A program made the position numbers and the translations under genes. This document shows, piece by piece, positions 42,931 to 55,281 of a DNA stretch of 64,000 nt (position 1 is its first letter; each line of letters opens with the position of its first letter). Under the pieces are notes generated by a model. It was not told the DNA's origin, did no database searches, and saw nothing but the letters and a program-made list of their open reading frames with translations. Source of the stretch: Sabellastarte sp. h YS-2021 (taxonomy: Eukaryota > Annelida > Polychaeta > Sabellida > Sabellidae); assembly GCA_964017235.1 (NCBI GenBank), contig OZ024930.1, positions 27,346,614 through 27,410,613 of the forward strand, in the 5' to 3' direction.

Positions 42931-44747
42931 TGAACGGCTGCTAAATTGCTCCCTGAAATACAATGTGGATTATTGATCTTTACCAAAAAGCAAATTATAT
43001 GCTGTCACAAAAGATTGGTATCATAATAATATATCATAAAGTCTTATTCATATCCACATCACCCAAGATATCTTTCTCCTTCATGTTTCTATTGTTAATG
43101 ACAGTCTAATATCATCTGCAAATATCAGACTTTTTATTGTTGAACTGGCGGATAACTAGTATATATAGGCAATAATCTGGAACTTTTGTTATTTGCAGTA
43201 ACATATTTTTGACACACTAATTGGTAATACTCGCTTAGCCGGCCATAGTTAATTGTCAAATTTTGATAATTGATTCCATCGCTGTTTTCAGTTCAGTGCT
43301 TAGTGAGCCAGGTCTTAATCCCTAAAACTACAGTCAGTTGTAGTAAGCACTTGTAGAATGCATACCTCAACCAGTGTATATTTATGAAATATCTGTATTT
43401 TTGTATCCACTTCTTCCTTTGGCCAGACACTACCCACATAAAAGTTTCATGAAGATTGTCTCAATACTTTAGGAATAATATTAGACGACAAGCCAAAATG
43501 ATTGAAAATACATTGAGAAAAAAGGACCTTTAAAAATTAGGGATATTTTCTATCAAAAACATGATGTGTATCTTTTCCATGATTTAATCATTTCTTCCTT
43601 TGGTCAGGCGCTACCCACATAAAATTCAAGAAAAATTCCCTCATTATTTTGGAGTTATTGTTAAAACAAACAAGTGGAAATGCACACCGAAAGCATAATA
43701 TTTAATATCAAAATTTTCATAAGGCAGTCATTGGTTATTGCCACTATCAACTGAGATAAAGAGTTGTAAATCTATCATTGGTGGTGGTGGAGCCACGTCA
43801 TTTAATACTTTATTTGTAATGCTTCTGTAATTCTGTGAGAGTTAAACGATTGGTGGAAATATCTTTGCCAATATTTTAGGATATGCACAGATCTTTTCCT
43901 CAAATCAAGAACATTTATGGTTCTTGGCTGGATAAGACTATATCATGTTATGTATAACTGGAAACAGGTATCACATTTCCAATTAGCCTTAAATATATTT
44001 CTATATAAAATATTTTGACTTGCAATGCAATGCAAAAAATTGTTTACTCCAGTTGTAATTCCAAGAAAAAGTGCCAGTATCACATTTAGTGGGAAAATAC
44101 ATTTGCAGTAAATATTCCAATTTCCACTGTTGAGATAAATTTGGCCAAATGGCTGCAGCATGTTTGATACTTGGCCTAAATGTCTTTTTCATTTGACACA
44201 TTTCACAGAAATTACTTCTGTGAATAGGAAAAGAGGCAAAGCTTGTTTGACAGCCTATAAACTGACAAGAATATGGATATTAAGGATCTACTAATGCTCT
44301 AACCAATGCACTCGCTTACTGGGCTTTAAAGATAATTTCATTGTTGTCCTCACAGCTTAAGCCTTTTTATTGGAAAGTAATACAGATCTAAGAGCTTGCA
44401 AATGACGAAATCCTGCAATGGCCATTGCATTCAGTTTACAAGTAATCTGAGTTTTGGTAAGAAGAGAATTACAGTAGCTCCAACTCTCGATTAAAATAAC
44501 CATTTTGTGAGTCCATTCACATGTTTCACACAGTCATAAATATGACGAACACTATGCTGCTCTATTATTTTATGAACTGGTGTTAAAATATGGATGAGAC
44601 CTGGATTTACAACACACAAATGCCTAGTTTTGGGCAACTTTTTGACTAGAGACATGAACAAAACTGGATGAAATGTAAATTCCGCATCAAATATACTTTG
44701 TTTAGTAACTAGATGTATTTAAATCATATTGCTAGAATAGGTCCTTA
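42931..44747. other. Non-coding stretch with a diverged direct repeat
   Basis: TTCTTCCTTTGGCCAG ... CTACCCACATAAAAG (43410-43446) recurs as TTCTTCCTTTGGTCAG ... CTACCCACATAAAA (43590-43625), with related flanking text (CTCAATACTTTAGGAATAAT against CTCATTATTTTGGAGTTATT). Otherwise nothing was recognised. Confidence 0.45.
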
Positions 44748-44940
44748 GTGACCTTGTCGTTAGCAAGTTTGGCATCTAATCACAGGCTGTCATGTCGATG
44801 GGTGTTTGACTCCCACAACTTTTAATGCTGAGTATCTGTCCAAATATGACCTTGGCTGCTGAACGGGATGTAAACCCCACAGATTGGCGTCTTGTGTCGG
44901 CTGGATGCATACAGGTCTTATATTAAAGTTTCACTGCCCT
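44748..44940 (+). repeat. tRNA-derived SINE, family 2
   Basis: CAAGTTTGGCATCTAATCACA, a B-box-like GGTGTTTGACTCCCAC, then the tail TCTGTCCAAATATGACC ... GGGATGTAAACCCCA. The layout matches 28061-28210. Confidence 0.55.
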
Positions 44941-45399
44941 GAATTTGCATTTGGGAGTAAACTATTTAAGTTGTATAGCCTATTTGTTTACGTGTGAGAG
45001 TTGGTAGCACATTTGGATATGGCATTCACTCGCTTAATGATTTTAAAACATGTTCTCAAAAACCTTTGTGTAAGGATTTCTGTCCCAAGTAGCAACAACT
45101 TATCTTTTCAGTCATAAGTCTCTCACGATTGGTGTTTAGTTTACAGTGATCGGCTCATCTTAATGGTACAAGGCTTATCTTTGTGGTGTTATTAAGTGCA
45201 CTCTTCTATAAATTGGAGCCGAGTAATTTTTAAATATTTAATATGTATTTAACATAAGTATCGCACAACAGCCATCAGGGCTTATTATTACATCTTATCT
45301 TGATGAGTTACAGCTTTTGGGAGCAAAATAAAATAAATCCTTCTGGTCATATCCTTCTGATAAATCCTTCTGGTCATAAATCCTATCTTTTCATTTGGG

Positions 45400-45530
45400 A
45401 CAAATCACATGTTTTGTCACTTTTTCAAGCCTTTTTGAAAAAGGACCTGTCCCAGTATGACTGTGACTATTGAACAGGATGTTAAACCCCAATTTTGTCT
45501 GTGATGACCATGGATGGTAAATAAGATTTA
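45400..45530 (+). repeat. SINE family 2 tail fragment
   Basis: GACCTGTCCCAGTATGACTG and CAGGATGTTAAACCCCA match the family 2 tail. The tRNA-like head is absent. Confidence 0.5.
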
Positions 45531-46149
45531 AATGTAAACTTTGGAAGTGGAACTATTTAAGTAGACAATGTTTCCATGTTCTTTGACCAGATGTAGAGAA
45601 AGCCTAAGGGCAAATTATCAGCTTTCTTGCATAATACAGTCTGCAAAATGTATTCATTTGACCACAAATTAACCCAATAGAATCGTAAAAAGAAAAGGTA
45701 ATGGACTTTCTGAGCCATTGTTAAAAGAGACATAATTGAATGAATGACAGGTAAATATACTTGTTTAGCAGTTAATGGGTAAGTGATCAGAGTTTATCTA
45801 TTTTGTAAACAATGTTACCATTGTAAGCCTGATTCATTTAGCAAGAAAGTTTCTTCCATTTTCCCTTTAATATTGCTGACTAACTCTGGAAAATATTTCT
45901 CTATTGGAATTGGAATGGAATTGGAGCCATTGGAAGAATACATGAGTGCTCTCAGCACTCCGTTAGGCAAATGCCATCTACCTATTGCCACTCTTATCCA
46001 TGATTCCTTCTGGTTGGGGCTTTTTGAAGACTTCTGTGAAAGTTTTCCAGTGTCAAATTACGTTGGGCACATATGAACAATAGAAGTCTCATTAAGAATC
46101 TCTACTTGAATATAAATTCAAAAGTGTCACATGGTTTAATTCTAATGGA
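45531..46149. other. Non-coding stretch
   Basis: One moderately long frame (45783-46076) gives no recognisable protein. Confidence 0.4.
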
Positions 46150-46330
46150 TGACTAATGGAGTGTTCCACCCTCCCCGACTCTAGGGTCAGTTTGCTTTGT
46201 TTACAGTCGGTTAGGGATTCCTGACTTTACTTGGCGGGTAAATATATATATTTGGTATTCACTGACCCATCATGTCTCTGCGTCCCGACTCTGGCTCCAC
46301 CAACAATGAAACCATCTTGTCCTAAATACG
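46150..46330 (+). mobile_element. Possible Harbinger-related terminal fragment
   Basis: GGAGTGTTCCACC and GACTCTAGGGTCAG resemble the left end of Harbinger-2 (GGGTGTTCCACTGG ... GACTCTATGACTGTAGGGTC). A TATATATATT box and an ATG follow at similar distances, but the following frame is short. It may be a MITE or a truncated end. Confidence 0.35.
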
Positions 46331-47352
46331 TCATGTCTTATCCTAGTCACTGTACTTCTTGTAGCAAATGACTTTAGGTCCTATCCTGCGATAAAAATAT
46401 CTTACTTTGTCACTCTATGTCTTATCCTACTCACTTGAAGTCCAATTTCAGTATGATGTGTCCTTCCCAGTAAATGTTTTTGAGGTTTGCAAACTTTTGG
46501 AGGAAAGATTTGGTAAAGGTTAGCAAATGATGGGTACGAAACCCAATTATAATAAAAGTTTATCAAAATGTTTTTTTAGTACCATTTATTAAACCCTTCA
46601 TGAGAAATATTACAAAAATGTTACAAATGTCGCTTGGGGTGTACAGGCGACCCAGGTGTCAGTCCTGCCTCAGGGCAGTTGGTGGGTACCTTAGTCTGGG
46701 TTGTGGATACCAGACCACAGCTCTGTGTTTTATAGTTGAAAAACCCAATATGGGGTTTTTTAGGGTTTGTGCTGGGTTGCCCCGTCAACAGCATAACAAA
46801 TTGTAATCATTGGCTGAAAACTTTACCCCTGTCCTGCAATTCTACTCAGGGTCACTTTACATTTGACACTTGAAGGGCAAACATGGAAAAAGTTTTTTTT
46901 GACATGACATTTTATTTTATTTTAGTGCTATTTTAGGCTTTTAAAGTTGTAAATATGTGAATAATGAACAGTCATTTATCCTGCAACAAGTTTTTTTATT
47001 TTCAACTCTATGATGCTTTATGCATTGAACGTTGTGAATGGACCATTCTGTGTTGTGTTTATTGAACCATTGTTGGATTGTGTGGACTGATTAATCTGCC
47101 AGCGTTGAGAAGTTCTAGATTTGTGTCATCTTGTCAACCTCAGGCTCTGTATACTCGCATCAAAGAGACGGTCTAACCTATATTATTATTATTTTTGCAT
47201 GGCATCCCATGCTTTATGTCATTTGGTCGAATATATGTAGCCTGAATTTGACAACTGGACACCAGATCTTAGCGCCAGGGGCGCCTGTATTGTGTGTTTC
47301 AGTGACATTGACAATTAATTTATTGCATATATGAAAATTACAAAAATTCAAT

Positions 47353-48417
47353 ATGCCAGACAATAAACAAATGTGCAAGAGTTGCAAGACGAGGCATCTG
47401 CCGCCTACTGGTAAAAAGTGCCAAAGGAAGAAGCAAGAAAGTACTGTGAATGAACATTTACGAGATGCTGCCGTTGCAGGAAGTACTCCTGCTTCCCAGT
47501 CCACATCAGGGGCTCAGGGAGACGGACAGCTGTTGCAGCTGGAAATTCTACAGCAACTCCAGAAGGTGTCGCAGCGACTGGATCAAGTGGAGGAGAGGAT
47601 TTCAACAACAGACAGCCATTATACACCACAGAAAGGAGAGTTAAGTACAGACAGTTTTCTTGAAAGTATTAAGGCTTGTAAAACTAAGAAAACAGTTCCT
47701 GTATTAAATAGTTCGTCCTCGGACGACAGTGATGAACCCTCCCTTGAGTTGTTAAAGTCTAGACACCTTCAGCGTAAAGTTGACAAGAGATTGAGGGACC
47801 TTAGTCAAAGTTCACACTCTGCAGGTAAATTGAAATACAAATCGCAGAGAGGTGGTGATATTGATGTAAAAGTCAGACATAAGGTACACTGGCCCCATGA
47901 GTCGATTTTGGGTGGCACTAATCGTCAAAGAATAGGGTATGACCAATTATCTTTAACCCAGTGGGTTCAGGGATTCTGTCGCAATGTACTTGAAGAAAAA
48001 TCTGAATCCAAAAAAGACATAATGATCTCATATCTAGGCGATTTAATGGAAGACGCCACAGATTTTTCTTGGCAGGGGGCGAAGGCCGCTCATGCGGTCA
48101 TGCTATGCGAGATGGAGAGGGGGTCTCTTAGCTGGGAGGATACTGAAAGGATAGACCGGGTGCGCAGAGCTCATACTCAAAAACATGTCCCTTCAAGTAA
48201 GCAAAATTGGGCAAGGGCAGAAAAGAAGCCTTGGTTCTGTGAAAGCTTTCAGTCGAATTCTTGCTCGCATCAGAAAGATCACGAGGTCAATGGTCGCTTG
48301 AATAGGCACATATGTGCCTTCTGTCTGACATTAGGCAAACAACTCAGTCACTCGGAGAGAAACTGTCTCACCAAAAATAACCAGTCAAAAAATGAGCAGG
48401 CAGCTGCTCATCGTTAG
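47353..48417 (+). CDS. Ngaro E4 Gag-like protein
   Basis: This 354-residue open frame starts at ATG 47353 with MPDNKQMCKSCKTRHLPPTG, whose CxxC...H...C arrangement is shared with E3. Helical segments (LQLEILQQLQKVSQRLDQVE) and a Ser/Asp-rich stretch follow. The conserved core is KYKSQRGG, WPHESILGG, YDQLSLTQWVQGF and LMEDATDFSWQGAKAAHAV. A Cys/His cluster ends the protein (CESFQSNSCSHQKDH, HICAFC, HSERNC). The frame is intact although the downstream genes are broken. Near its end TCA AAA AAT repeats the slippery-site position of E3. Confidence 0.88.
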   Translation: MPDNKQMCKSCKTRHLPPTGKKCQRKKQESTVNEHLRDAAVAGSTPASQSTSGAQGDGQLLQLEILQQLQKVSQRLDQVEERISTTDSHYTPQKGELSTDSFLESIKACKTKKTVPVLNSSSSDDSDEPSLELLKSRHLQRKVDKRLRDLSQSSHSAGKLKYKSQRGGDIDVKVRHKVHWPHESILGGTNRQRIGYDQLSLTQWVQGFCRNVLEEKSESKKDIMISYLGDLMEDATDFSWQGAKAAHAVMLCEMERGSLSWEDTERIDRVRRAHTQKHVPSSKQNWARAEKKPWFCESFQSNSCSHQKDHEVNGRLNRHICAFCLTLGKQLSHSERNCLTKNNQSKNEQAAAHR

Positions 48418-48430
48418 GATGGGGCAGCTG
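48387..48430 (+). promoter_or_regulatory. Relic of a -1 frameshift site
   Basis: The heptamer A AAA AAT (48387-48393) is in gag phase and is followed 7 nt later by a possible stem, CAGCTGC (48401-48407) with GCAGCTG (48424-48430), whose loop holds the gag stop. The -1 frame meets TGA immediately after the slip; E3 and E5 have CGA there. A C-to-T change at a CpG would explain both this stop and the altered heptamer. Confidence 0.5.
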
Positions 48431-48915
48431 TACAGAGAGGGGCAGTAGTACAACTGTCACTAGTATGTCAAATGTTGCAAGTATGTCAAACAATGCTGCT
48501 TGTAAGATCAGTGTCACCTGTGGTTCAAACCCAAACCTATTGATGGATAACACTTGTAGGCGTACAAGGTTCATATATAATTCTAGTGTGAAGGTAGCCC
48601 AAATTGAGGCTTTAATGGCTAGAAAACGCAAAAGGTATCGCTCACAAGCATAAGTGAAGCCAGTGGTTTACAGTAGTACTTATCGAGCTAATGTGAATCC
48701 TGCACGTGACACTGGTCGCAATGTGAAGCATCCAGTTACTGCTTTGGTTAACATGAGTCAAAAGGTTACATGTGAAGTTTCTTCTAGTAAGGCATACACA
48801 AGATAACGTGAAGCATACTCCATGTGAATCAAGCAATGGGAAGCAACCATGTGAAGCACTTCCTAATGTGAAACTTTATCTTTTAAAAATGGTGCTGATA
48901 ATGGTGTAAAGCAGC

Positions 48916-51044
48916 GTGTATAGTTCAGTGGATGCTTCTCAGGTCTTACCTAAATCAGCCCATGGTGAGTCGGATCCGACAGCTAAGGCCATATCTTCCC
49001 AGGAGGTAAGTGTGGACATGAACACAGTGGATCTCGGGTTTGAACACCAGCCCATTAGCCCAGCTAAGGTCATATCCACCCTTGGGATGGAAGGTAGGTG
49101 TCCTGTTGTGGTAATGGACAATTCTGTAGTTAGCACCAATGAAAACCTGGGCAAAAGCAATGCAAGCAATGAAAATCACATAATGGATGAAGTTCACCCA
49201 ATTTATGATATCAACCATGCAGGGGTTGTAGATAAGTTTGTCAATTCTATACTGCATGCAAATCAATTCAATTTGTCTGAAAACACTCACAAAGTCGACA
49301 CAGAGATTTATAACGCATGGCGTCATCAGTCTGACTTTAAGTTTGGCTTTGTTCCAATTGATGAGCAGTTGTTGCCAGATACAGAGCACATAAGCAATGT
49401 CAGTCATAGTTCCCCTTTCAAAATACATGAAATTGTAAGATCAACCAACAAACCTAATTTTATGCAGGCCAGGTTTCCAGTTGATTCACAACTCAATGTA
49501 CATGCATGTGAAAAACATTTACAAGGTTACTGGGACCGTCAGTTGATTCACCTCATTCGATTCGGGTTCCCTCTGGACTACAATAGATCTTGTGAATTGA
49601 TTCATGAACAGGGCAACCACAAATCTGCCACAGAGTTTCCCAATGATGTAAATGCTTATATTGAGGAAGAGGAAAAATACAATGCCCTTTTAGGCCCTTT
49701 TGATAAGCATCCCATACCTTCAGGCCACTGCTCCCCCTTTATGACTACGGCAAAGCCCAATTCTGATCGACGTCGCATCATTATTGACCTCAGCTGGCCC
49801 ATTGGAGCGTCAGTTAATGCTGGAATAGACAAAACATCTTACCTTGGTAGTATGTTTTCTCTCAATTTCCCTACGGTAGATGACATAACCAGACAGTTGA
49901 AAAGCATAGGTCGTGGGGCGTTTTTATACAAGGTTGACGTCAGTCGTGCGTTCAGGCACGTCAAGATTGACCCTGGCGACTATGATTTATTGGGTCTAGA
50001 GTGGCAGGGCGTGTACGTGGACACTTGCGTTCCGTTAGGGACACGGCACGGGAGCCAAATTTTTCAACGTTTAAGCGACGCCGTCAGGTACATGATGCGT
50101 CAGAAAGGTTACGTCATGGTTGACTATATTAGCGATTACGTTGGTATGGGCGTCCCAAGCGTCGCATGGGCGTCATATAATGCTCTTACTGAACTTATGG
50201 CTGAGCTGGGACTCACCATCAGCGAGAAGAAGCTGGTACCTCCCTCGACGCAAGTGACGTGTCTAGGCATTCTTATAGATACTGTCAAGGGTACCCTCTC
50301 AATACCCCTGAAAAATTGCAAGATATAACACAGGCAGTGCGTCATTGGCTGGGCAAGGACGTTGCGTCAAAACGTCAGTTGCAATCCATCTTGGGTCTCT
50401 TGCTTTACGTCCACAAATGTGTGAAGCCTGCTCGCATTTTTCTCAATCGAATGTTGGACCTGCTTAGATCTTGTCATGGGCGCCAAAAAATTAAATTGAC
50501 CTCTGACTTTAAGAGAGACCTGAGATGGTTCGCAAAGTTCTTGCCAACTTACAATGGAATCTCCTTATATGACCATAAGCAAGTGGATGTTACTCTCGAG
50601 CTGGATGCCTGTCTTACAGGTTTTGGTGGCAAATCTGGCAATTTTGTCTATCATCTCCCCATCCAAAGAGGTTTTCGAAACTGGACCATAGTACACTTAG
50701 AGATGATCAACATCCTCTTGGCCACAAGATTGTTTAAGTTCCAGTGGGCCTCGAAAAAGGTCCTCATTCGTTGTGACAATGAGGCTGTGGTTACTGTCTT
50801 AAAAAGTGGGAAGACCAGAGATCCATATTTGGCAGCCTGCGCGCGCAACATATGGTTTGAATCTGCGCTGGCTGATATTGATTTGCAATATGCCCATATC
50901 AGGGGGGTGGACAACAAAGTGGCGGATGTGCTATCTAGATGGCAGGGTTCAATACAACAGACACAATGGCTACAGTCACAAGTTGGCATGCCCATATGGT
51001 TGAATGTATCTTATCAGTTATTGGAGTTAGATCCTGATTTGTAA
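48916..51044 (+). pseudogene. Ngaro E4 reverse transcriptase-RNase H, inactivated
   Basis: The N-terminal region between 48431 and 48915 is broken by stops. From 48916 the frame runs through GYWDRQLIHLIRFGFPL, RRIIIDLSWPIGASVNAG, LYKVDVSRAFRHVKIDPGD and PLGTRHGSQIFQRLSDAV. The catalytic box reads YISD (Ser codon at 50131-50133) instead of YIDD. After a frame change near 50308 (IPL against PEKLQDI) the other frame gives the connection and RNase H: VTLELDACLTGFGG, VHLEMINILL, RCDNEAVV and IRGVDNKVADVLSRW, ending at 51044. The lost Asp alone should abolish polymerase activity. Confidence 0.88.
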
Positions 51045-51266
51045 AAATGTGTTATCATGTTTCTGGAATGTGATCCAGAGCTAGTAAATGTTAGTTGTCA
51101 CTATGTGATGGTGATGGATGTTCTTAAGTTTAAGTGTGTCATGCCTTGTATGACAGGGGCCTGTATATGGGTCATTGTCTGTTATCAATATTACATATTT
51201 AGCCCTGGTTGGCAGGTGCTTCTGCTATTATTATAATGTTCTAAGGTACTGCACTTTGTGTTGTAG

Positions 51267-52244
51267 GAAATGAGGTGTTGAATTCATTATCATCAAAGGC
51301 AGCCCACAGATTGCACTTGGCCTTTCGACCCAAGACACGTACTGCATATTCATCCATGTTCAGGACCTTTGTGGCATTCTGCATCTTCACAAAAGCCTGT
51401 ATTATCAATGTAAATGTGAAAGTGGTTTTAGCATTTCTTGAATGCCTAGTTGTCAATTCCTGTTCATATTGTATGGTGGCAAATTATGTGTCGGCCATAA
51501 AGGCCAATTGTGTGTTGTATGGTTTACCTTTTCAGGTCTTAGACCACCCCCAGGTCAAGTACTTTCTCAAAGCCCTTAAAATTAACAGACCTCTAAAGGT
51601 CAAGTCAAATAACATCATTACCATTCCATGGTTAATAGAGATTTCCAAGGCGTGTGAGGGCTTCACCTGTGGTCTGATCTATAGCTGCTCTACTTTTAGG
51701 CTTCTTTGCCTTTTTACGACTCTCAAACTTGGCACCTCACTCACTTGCTGGTTTCGATCCCACCAGACATCTCACTGGTGAGGATGTCTTTTTCACCAAA
51801 AAACATGCTAAGGTCCTAATAAAGTGGTCCAAGACAATTCAGACCAGGGACAAGGTCTAATGCCTTACACTTCCTAAGCTCAAGAACAAGATTATTTGCC
51901 CCTACAGGGCCCTAAAAGCCATTTTTAAGGCTTATCCCATGTCCCCTGATTCGTCTTTACTGCAACTACCCTCACATCAGGGTTTGAATCCTATGACTGA
52001 TTCCCGTGTTAGGAAATTCTTTAAACGAATCAATATTGCACTGGACCTTCCATCAAATTATTTCACTTTTCATGACCTTAGGAGGTCTGGGGCAACGTTT
52101 GCCTTCCATTCACATGTTCCTATTCAGGATATCAAGAGACACGGTACATGGTCCTCAGACTGTGTGTGGCGCTATATACAATTAGATCACTCATCAGGGG
52201 AAACCTTAGCTAATGCTCTAGCAATGTCAATAAATGCTTTATAG
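51267..52244 (+). pseudogene. Ngaro E4 tyrosine recombinase, inactivated
   Basis: An acceptor-like TTTGTGTTGTAG ends at 51266 and the conserved region follows (LNSLSSKAAHRLHLAFRPKT, RTAYSSMFRTFVAF). The frame breaks near 51690, where the next frame supplies LLGFFAFLRLSNLAPHSLAG and AKVLIKWSKTIQ. A TAA at 51858-51860 is followed by CPYRALKAIFKAYPM. The C-terminal catalytic part is intact: FHDLRRSGATFAF, IKRHGTWSSDCVWRYIQ. The first Arg, Lys, His-x-x-Arg and Tyr are all present, but the frame change and stop disable the gene. Confidence 0.87.
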
Positions 52245-52800
52245 ATGCTGTTTTCTAGGTTGGGCTTGAGGGTTTCTTGTGTCTTGATATTGTTTTATCT
52301 TTGCTAAAATTTTATAAACTTTTAGGTTAATTTCTGTAAACTCTGGGGGTCCCTTCCTCCTTGGGCAGTTTAGGGGGCTTGATTCACCTTTGCTCTAAAT
52401 TTCTCACAATTTCTTAAATACATGTTTCCCTGCTGTTTAGCATTTTCAAGCCTCCCCTTCTGCTGGGGTTCAAGGTCACCCCAGGGGTCAATAGGTCGTA
52501 ACTTCTGTATAACCTTTTCAAATTTGAACTGTGACCTTGATTGTAACATGTATGAACTCTGAACTCTGAACTTTACTGTAAATGATGCTAGTCACAGTTC
52601 GTAAACTACCATTTTAATCATTCACTGGCTGCCATTCATTTCTGGGCAGCCTTGTTAAAAGTTAAATTTTATGTATCTTAACTTGACTTTTATGTGTAAC
52701 TTTTACTGACTTGTATATAATACTTAGATACATATATTGTATTTACTCATGTTATGTATAATAATAAAGAGTACCCGCACCTGTGTCTTTCTGTCTTGGG
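52245..52800 (+). other. 3' non-coding tail of Ngaro E4
   Basis: T-rich sequence following the recombinase, ending with ATAATAATAAAG and GCACCTGTGTC. It is presumably the remnant B repeat. Confidence 0.5.
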
Positions 52801-54796
52801 GTAGGGACTGAGGATACAATGTCACAAAATATTAGCTTGGCATTGCTTAACAATATTAACCTTAATTGGTGTCAGAGGTCAAATGCAACCTGTTTATAGG
52901 TTGTTCACCAATGAACATATTATTGGTGTGTGTAAAATTGTGAGATAGTAGCTTTAAAATTGTGCCCCACAATCAATTCTTACTCTTAGGAATTGCATGT
53001 GGGGTCATTTTTGACAAACTCCTGAAAAATTCCCTCTTAGCCATTAACCTTCTTGGTCACTTTTTATTTGGTTTCATTGTGAACTGTAATTACATGGAGT
53101 TTACTTTGAACATAAGAGATCACATTGTAACCTGGCTTGATTATAACAGCACATGCTGTTTAATTATATATTTTCCAGTTGTCTTAGCTCTCAATTATTA
53201 TTCATATGTATATCTACAATTGCACCCAGTGTTCAGTTAAATCAACTCCAAACATTCCTTCACTTAATCACAGGTCTCAAAGACATGTCACAAATCATGT
53301 TCACTAGTTTGATAACGTGACCCATCACAAATTGAGTTATTGTGGCTGCTTCTAATTCTGTAAAAGTGAAATCAAATCAGCTGGCTCTCTATTAATGGTG
53401 GTACCAACAGGCTGTAACATGTTGGAATACTATTTTAAATTGAATACACCTCCGATTACCCCACTCCAATCCCTGCCCCCACACAAAAATACTATATCTG
53501 TCATTCTCAATTGAAGATATAAAAGTTTAACAGTATTGGTATATCTCAACAATATCAGCATCCAACTAAAGCTGTCAGTGCATATCATCTTGTCTCATAC
53601 TGTATTTCTGTTAATGTGTAGGACCCTTTCTTTAAATTGTATTCAACAAAGTGTTCATACTTAATTGAATATGTATATATCATCTTTTCTCATACTGTAT
53701 TTCTGCTAATGTGCAAGATCCTTATGAACAAAGATTGTGTTTGTATTCAGCAAGGTAGCAACAAGTTTTGACTTATATTACTCTTGTGGCTTTGCACTGA
53801 TGAACATACTTCAACTTGACTTAAACTGAATGCAGAGTACTATTTGACAGTTGATTGTATTGACCTATATTAATGAATTTGAATGCCTGTCTTTAACCCA
53901 CAGGACATCAATTCCTTGCAGCCAAATATGGGTTCTCAGATATTCCCAGCCCATTAAATTCTCCCAATTGCATATGGGCGCCCTAGTTAATTTAAAAAGT
54001 CTCAAAATGAGTGAGTGATGAGGGTTTGACGGTAGTTGAAATGACAATGAAAATAATTCGAAACAAGCACTGCTTGAGAACACATGAACATTGTTCAGCG
54101 GATGGTGCTGAAATTGTGTTTGTTCCCAAAAGGCCACAAAGACAACGAGAAGAATGAAATGAGATTACATAAAATTTATTGAATTCTTTAAAATAATTCA
54201 ACAACAAGTTAACATCTTACCAACAAGAAACTAGAATCCTACATAAAACCCCAGGAAATATAGCAATTTATTTGAAATGTAGTACCCATGTTTTTTAAAG
54301 TTTCCAGAATATGATTCAGACCTTTAGGGTGGCAAAAAGCAGTAGTCTTATGAAGCAAGTTGTTCAGGGACTATTTTGAAAATATATAGGGGAAATGTTA
54401 TGAAACAGTAAGACAGTTAAACAGAGGACCACTTTGGAATGATAGAGTTTGGTATGTTTCGTTAAGCTTTATTGGTATAAATAAGAAATAAGATGATGAA
54501 CTGAAGTGAGAGGTAATGAGCACCAACTATGCATAAGTAAAGAAATAATAATATTACAATACCAGGAGATGTATAATATATACATACAGGACCACAGCAA
54601 TGATGAACAATAATCAATAAAAAGTATAAAACATGAATATAAACTACTAAAAGGAATTAGTTATATGATGAAGGTTGGTATGAATGAATGCAATAACGTC
54701 TAAGTGTTACATGTTATACACTAAAAACACCTGTAGAGTCAGAGAGTAAGACACAAATTACACAGAATATAGTGATACAGCAATAATGCTACAGCA

Positions 54797-54815
54797 CCCC
54801 CCCCCCCCCCCCCCC
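54797..54815 (+). repeat. Poly-C run, 19 C
   Basis: An uninterrupted C homopolymer, liable to length errors in sequencing and assembly. Confidence 0.95.
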
Positions 54816-55135
54816 GAACAGTTCCCCAACACAGTGACAACACAACAAAGGGTACTCAGTTTATTCATACATAATACATATAAATTCTTTAACATGTGTA
54901 AATCCATTTACTTTATCTAGAAACATATACATTTCCCAGAGAATAAATGCAGATTGTAGTAAATCAAATTTAAATGTATACATGTTAGGAAATAGCACAC
55001 ACAATCCAGAAATGACTCAATACACCAAGCGAGCCAGTCTGTCTGACCTTGAAAATCAGAAAGGCAAAGGTGAAAAAGGTGGAGGTCACAATTCCTGACC
55101 TCCAAAGGGAACAGAGTGTGACCAAAAGTAGATAA

Positions 55136-55281
55136 TGAAAAGCATACAGATGACCTCCAGTCAAGGTCACATAAAAGATGAAGTTACTAAAGTAAAAAGT
55201 AAGCTACTTATGAAAAGCATACAGATGACCTCCAGTCAAGGTCACATGAATGAAGTTACTAAAGTAAAAAGTAAGTTACTT
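55136..55281 (+). repeat. Tandem duplication, 71-75-bp unit
   Basis: TGAAAAGCATACAGATGACC ... AAGTAAGCTACTTA (55136-55210) is followed by a near-identical unit (55211-55281) lacking 4 bp. Confidence 0.9.

Larger units (their letters stand above)
46628..52800 (+). mobile_element. Ngaro-type retrotransposon E4, degenerate
   Basis: It carries gag, RT/RNase H and tyrosine recombinase in order. The 5' end is placed near 46628 because TGTCGC ... GCGAC and CCAGGTGTCAGTCCTGC resemble the start of E3 A1 (CGGGTGCCAGTCCAG). The 3' end is placed near 52800, after AATAAAG and GCACCTGTGTC, resembling the end of the E3 B repeat (CCCACCTGTGTG). A second A or B copy was not found, so the split repeats seem lost or beyond recognition. 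Confidence 0.8.

Noticed and set aside
45783..46076. 97-residue open frame
   Set aside because: No domain, no homologous copy in the window and no splice or promoter context.
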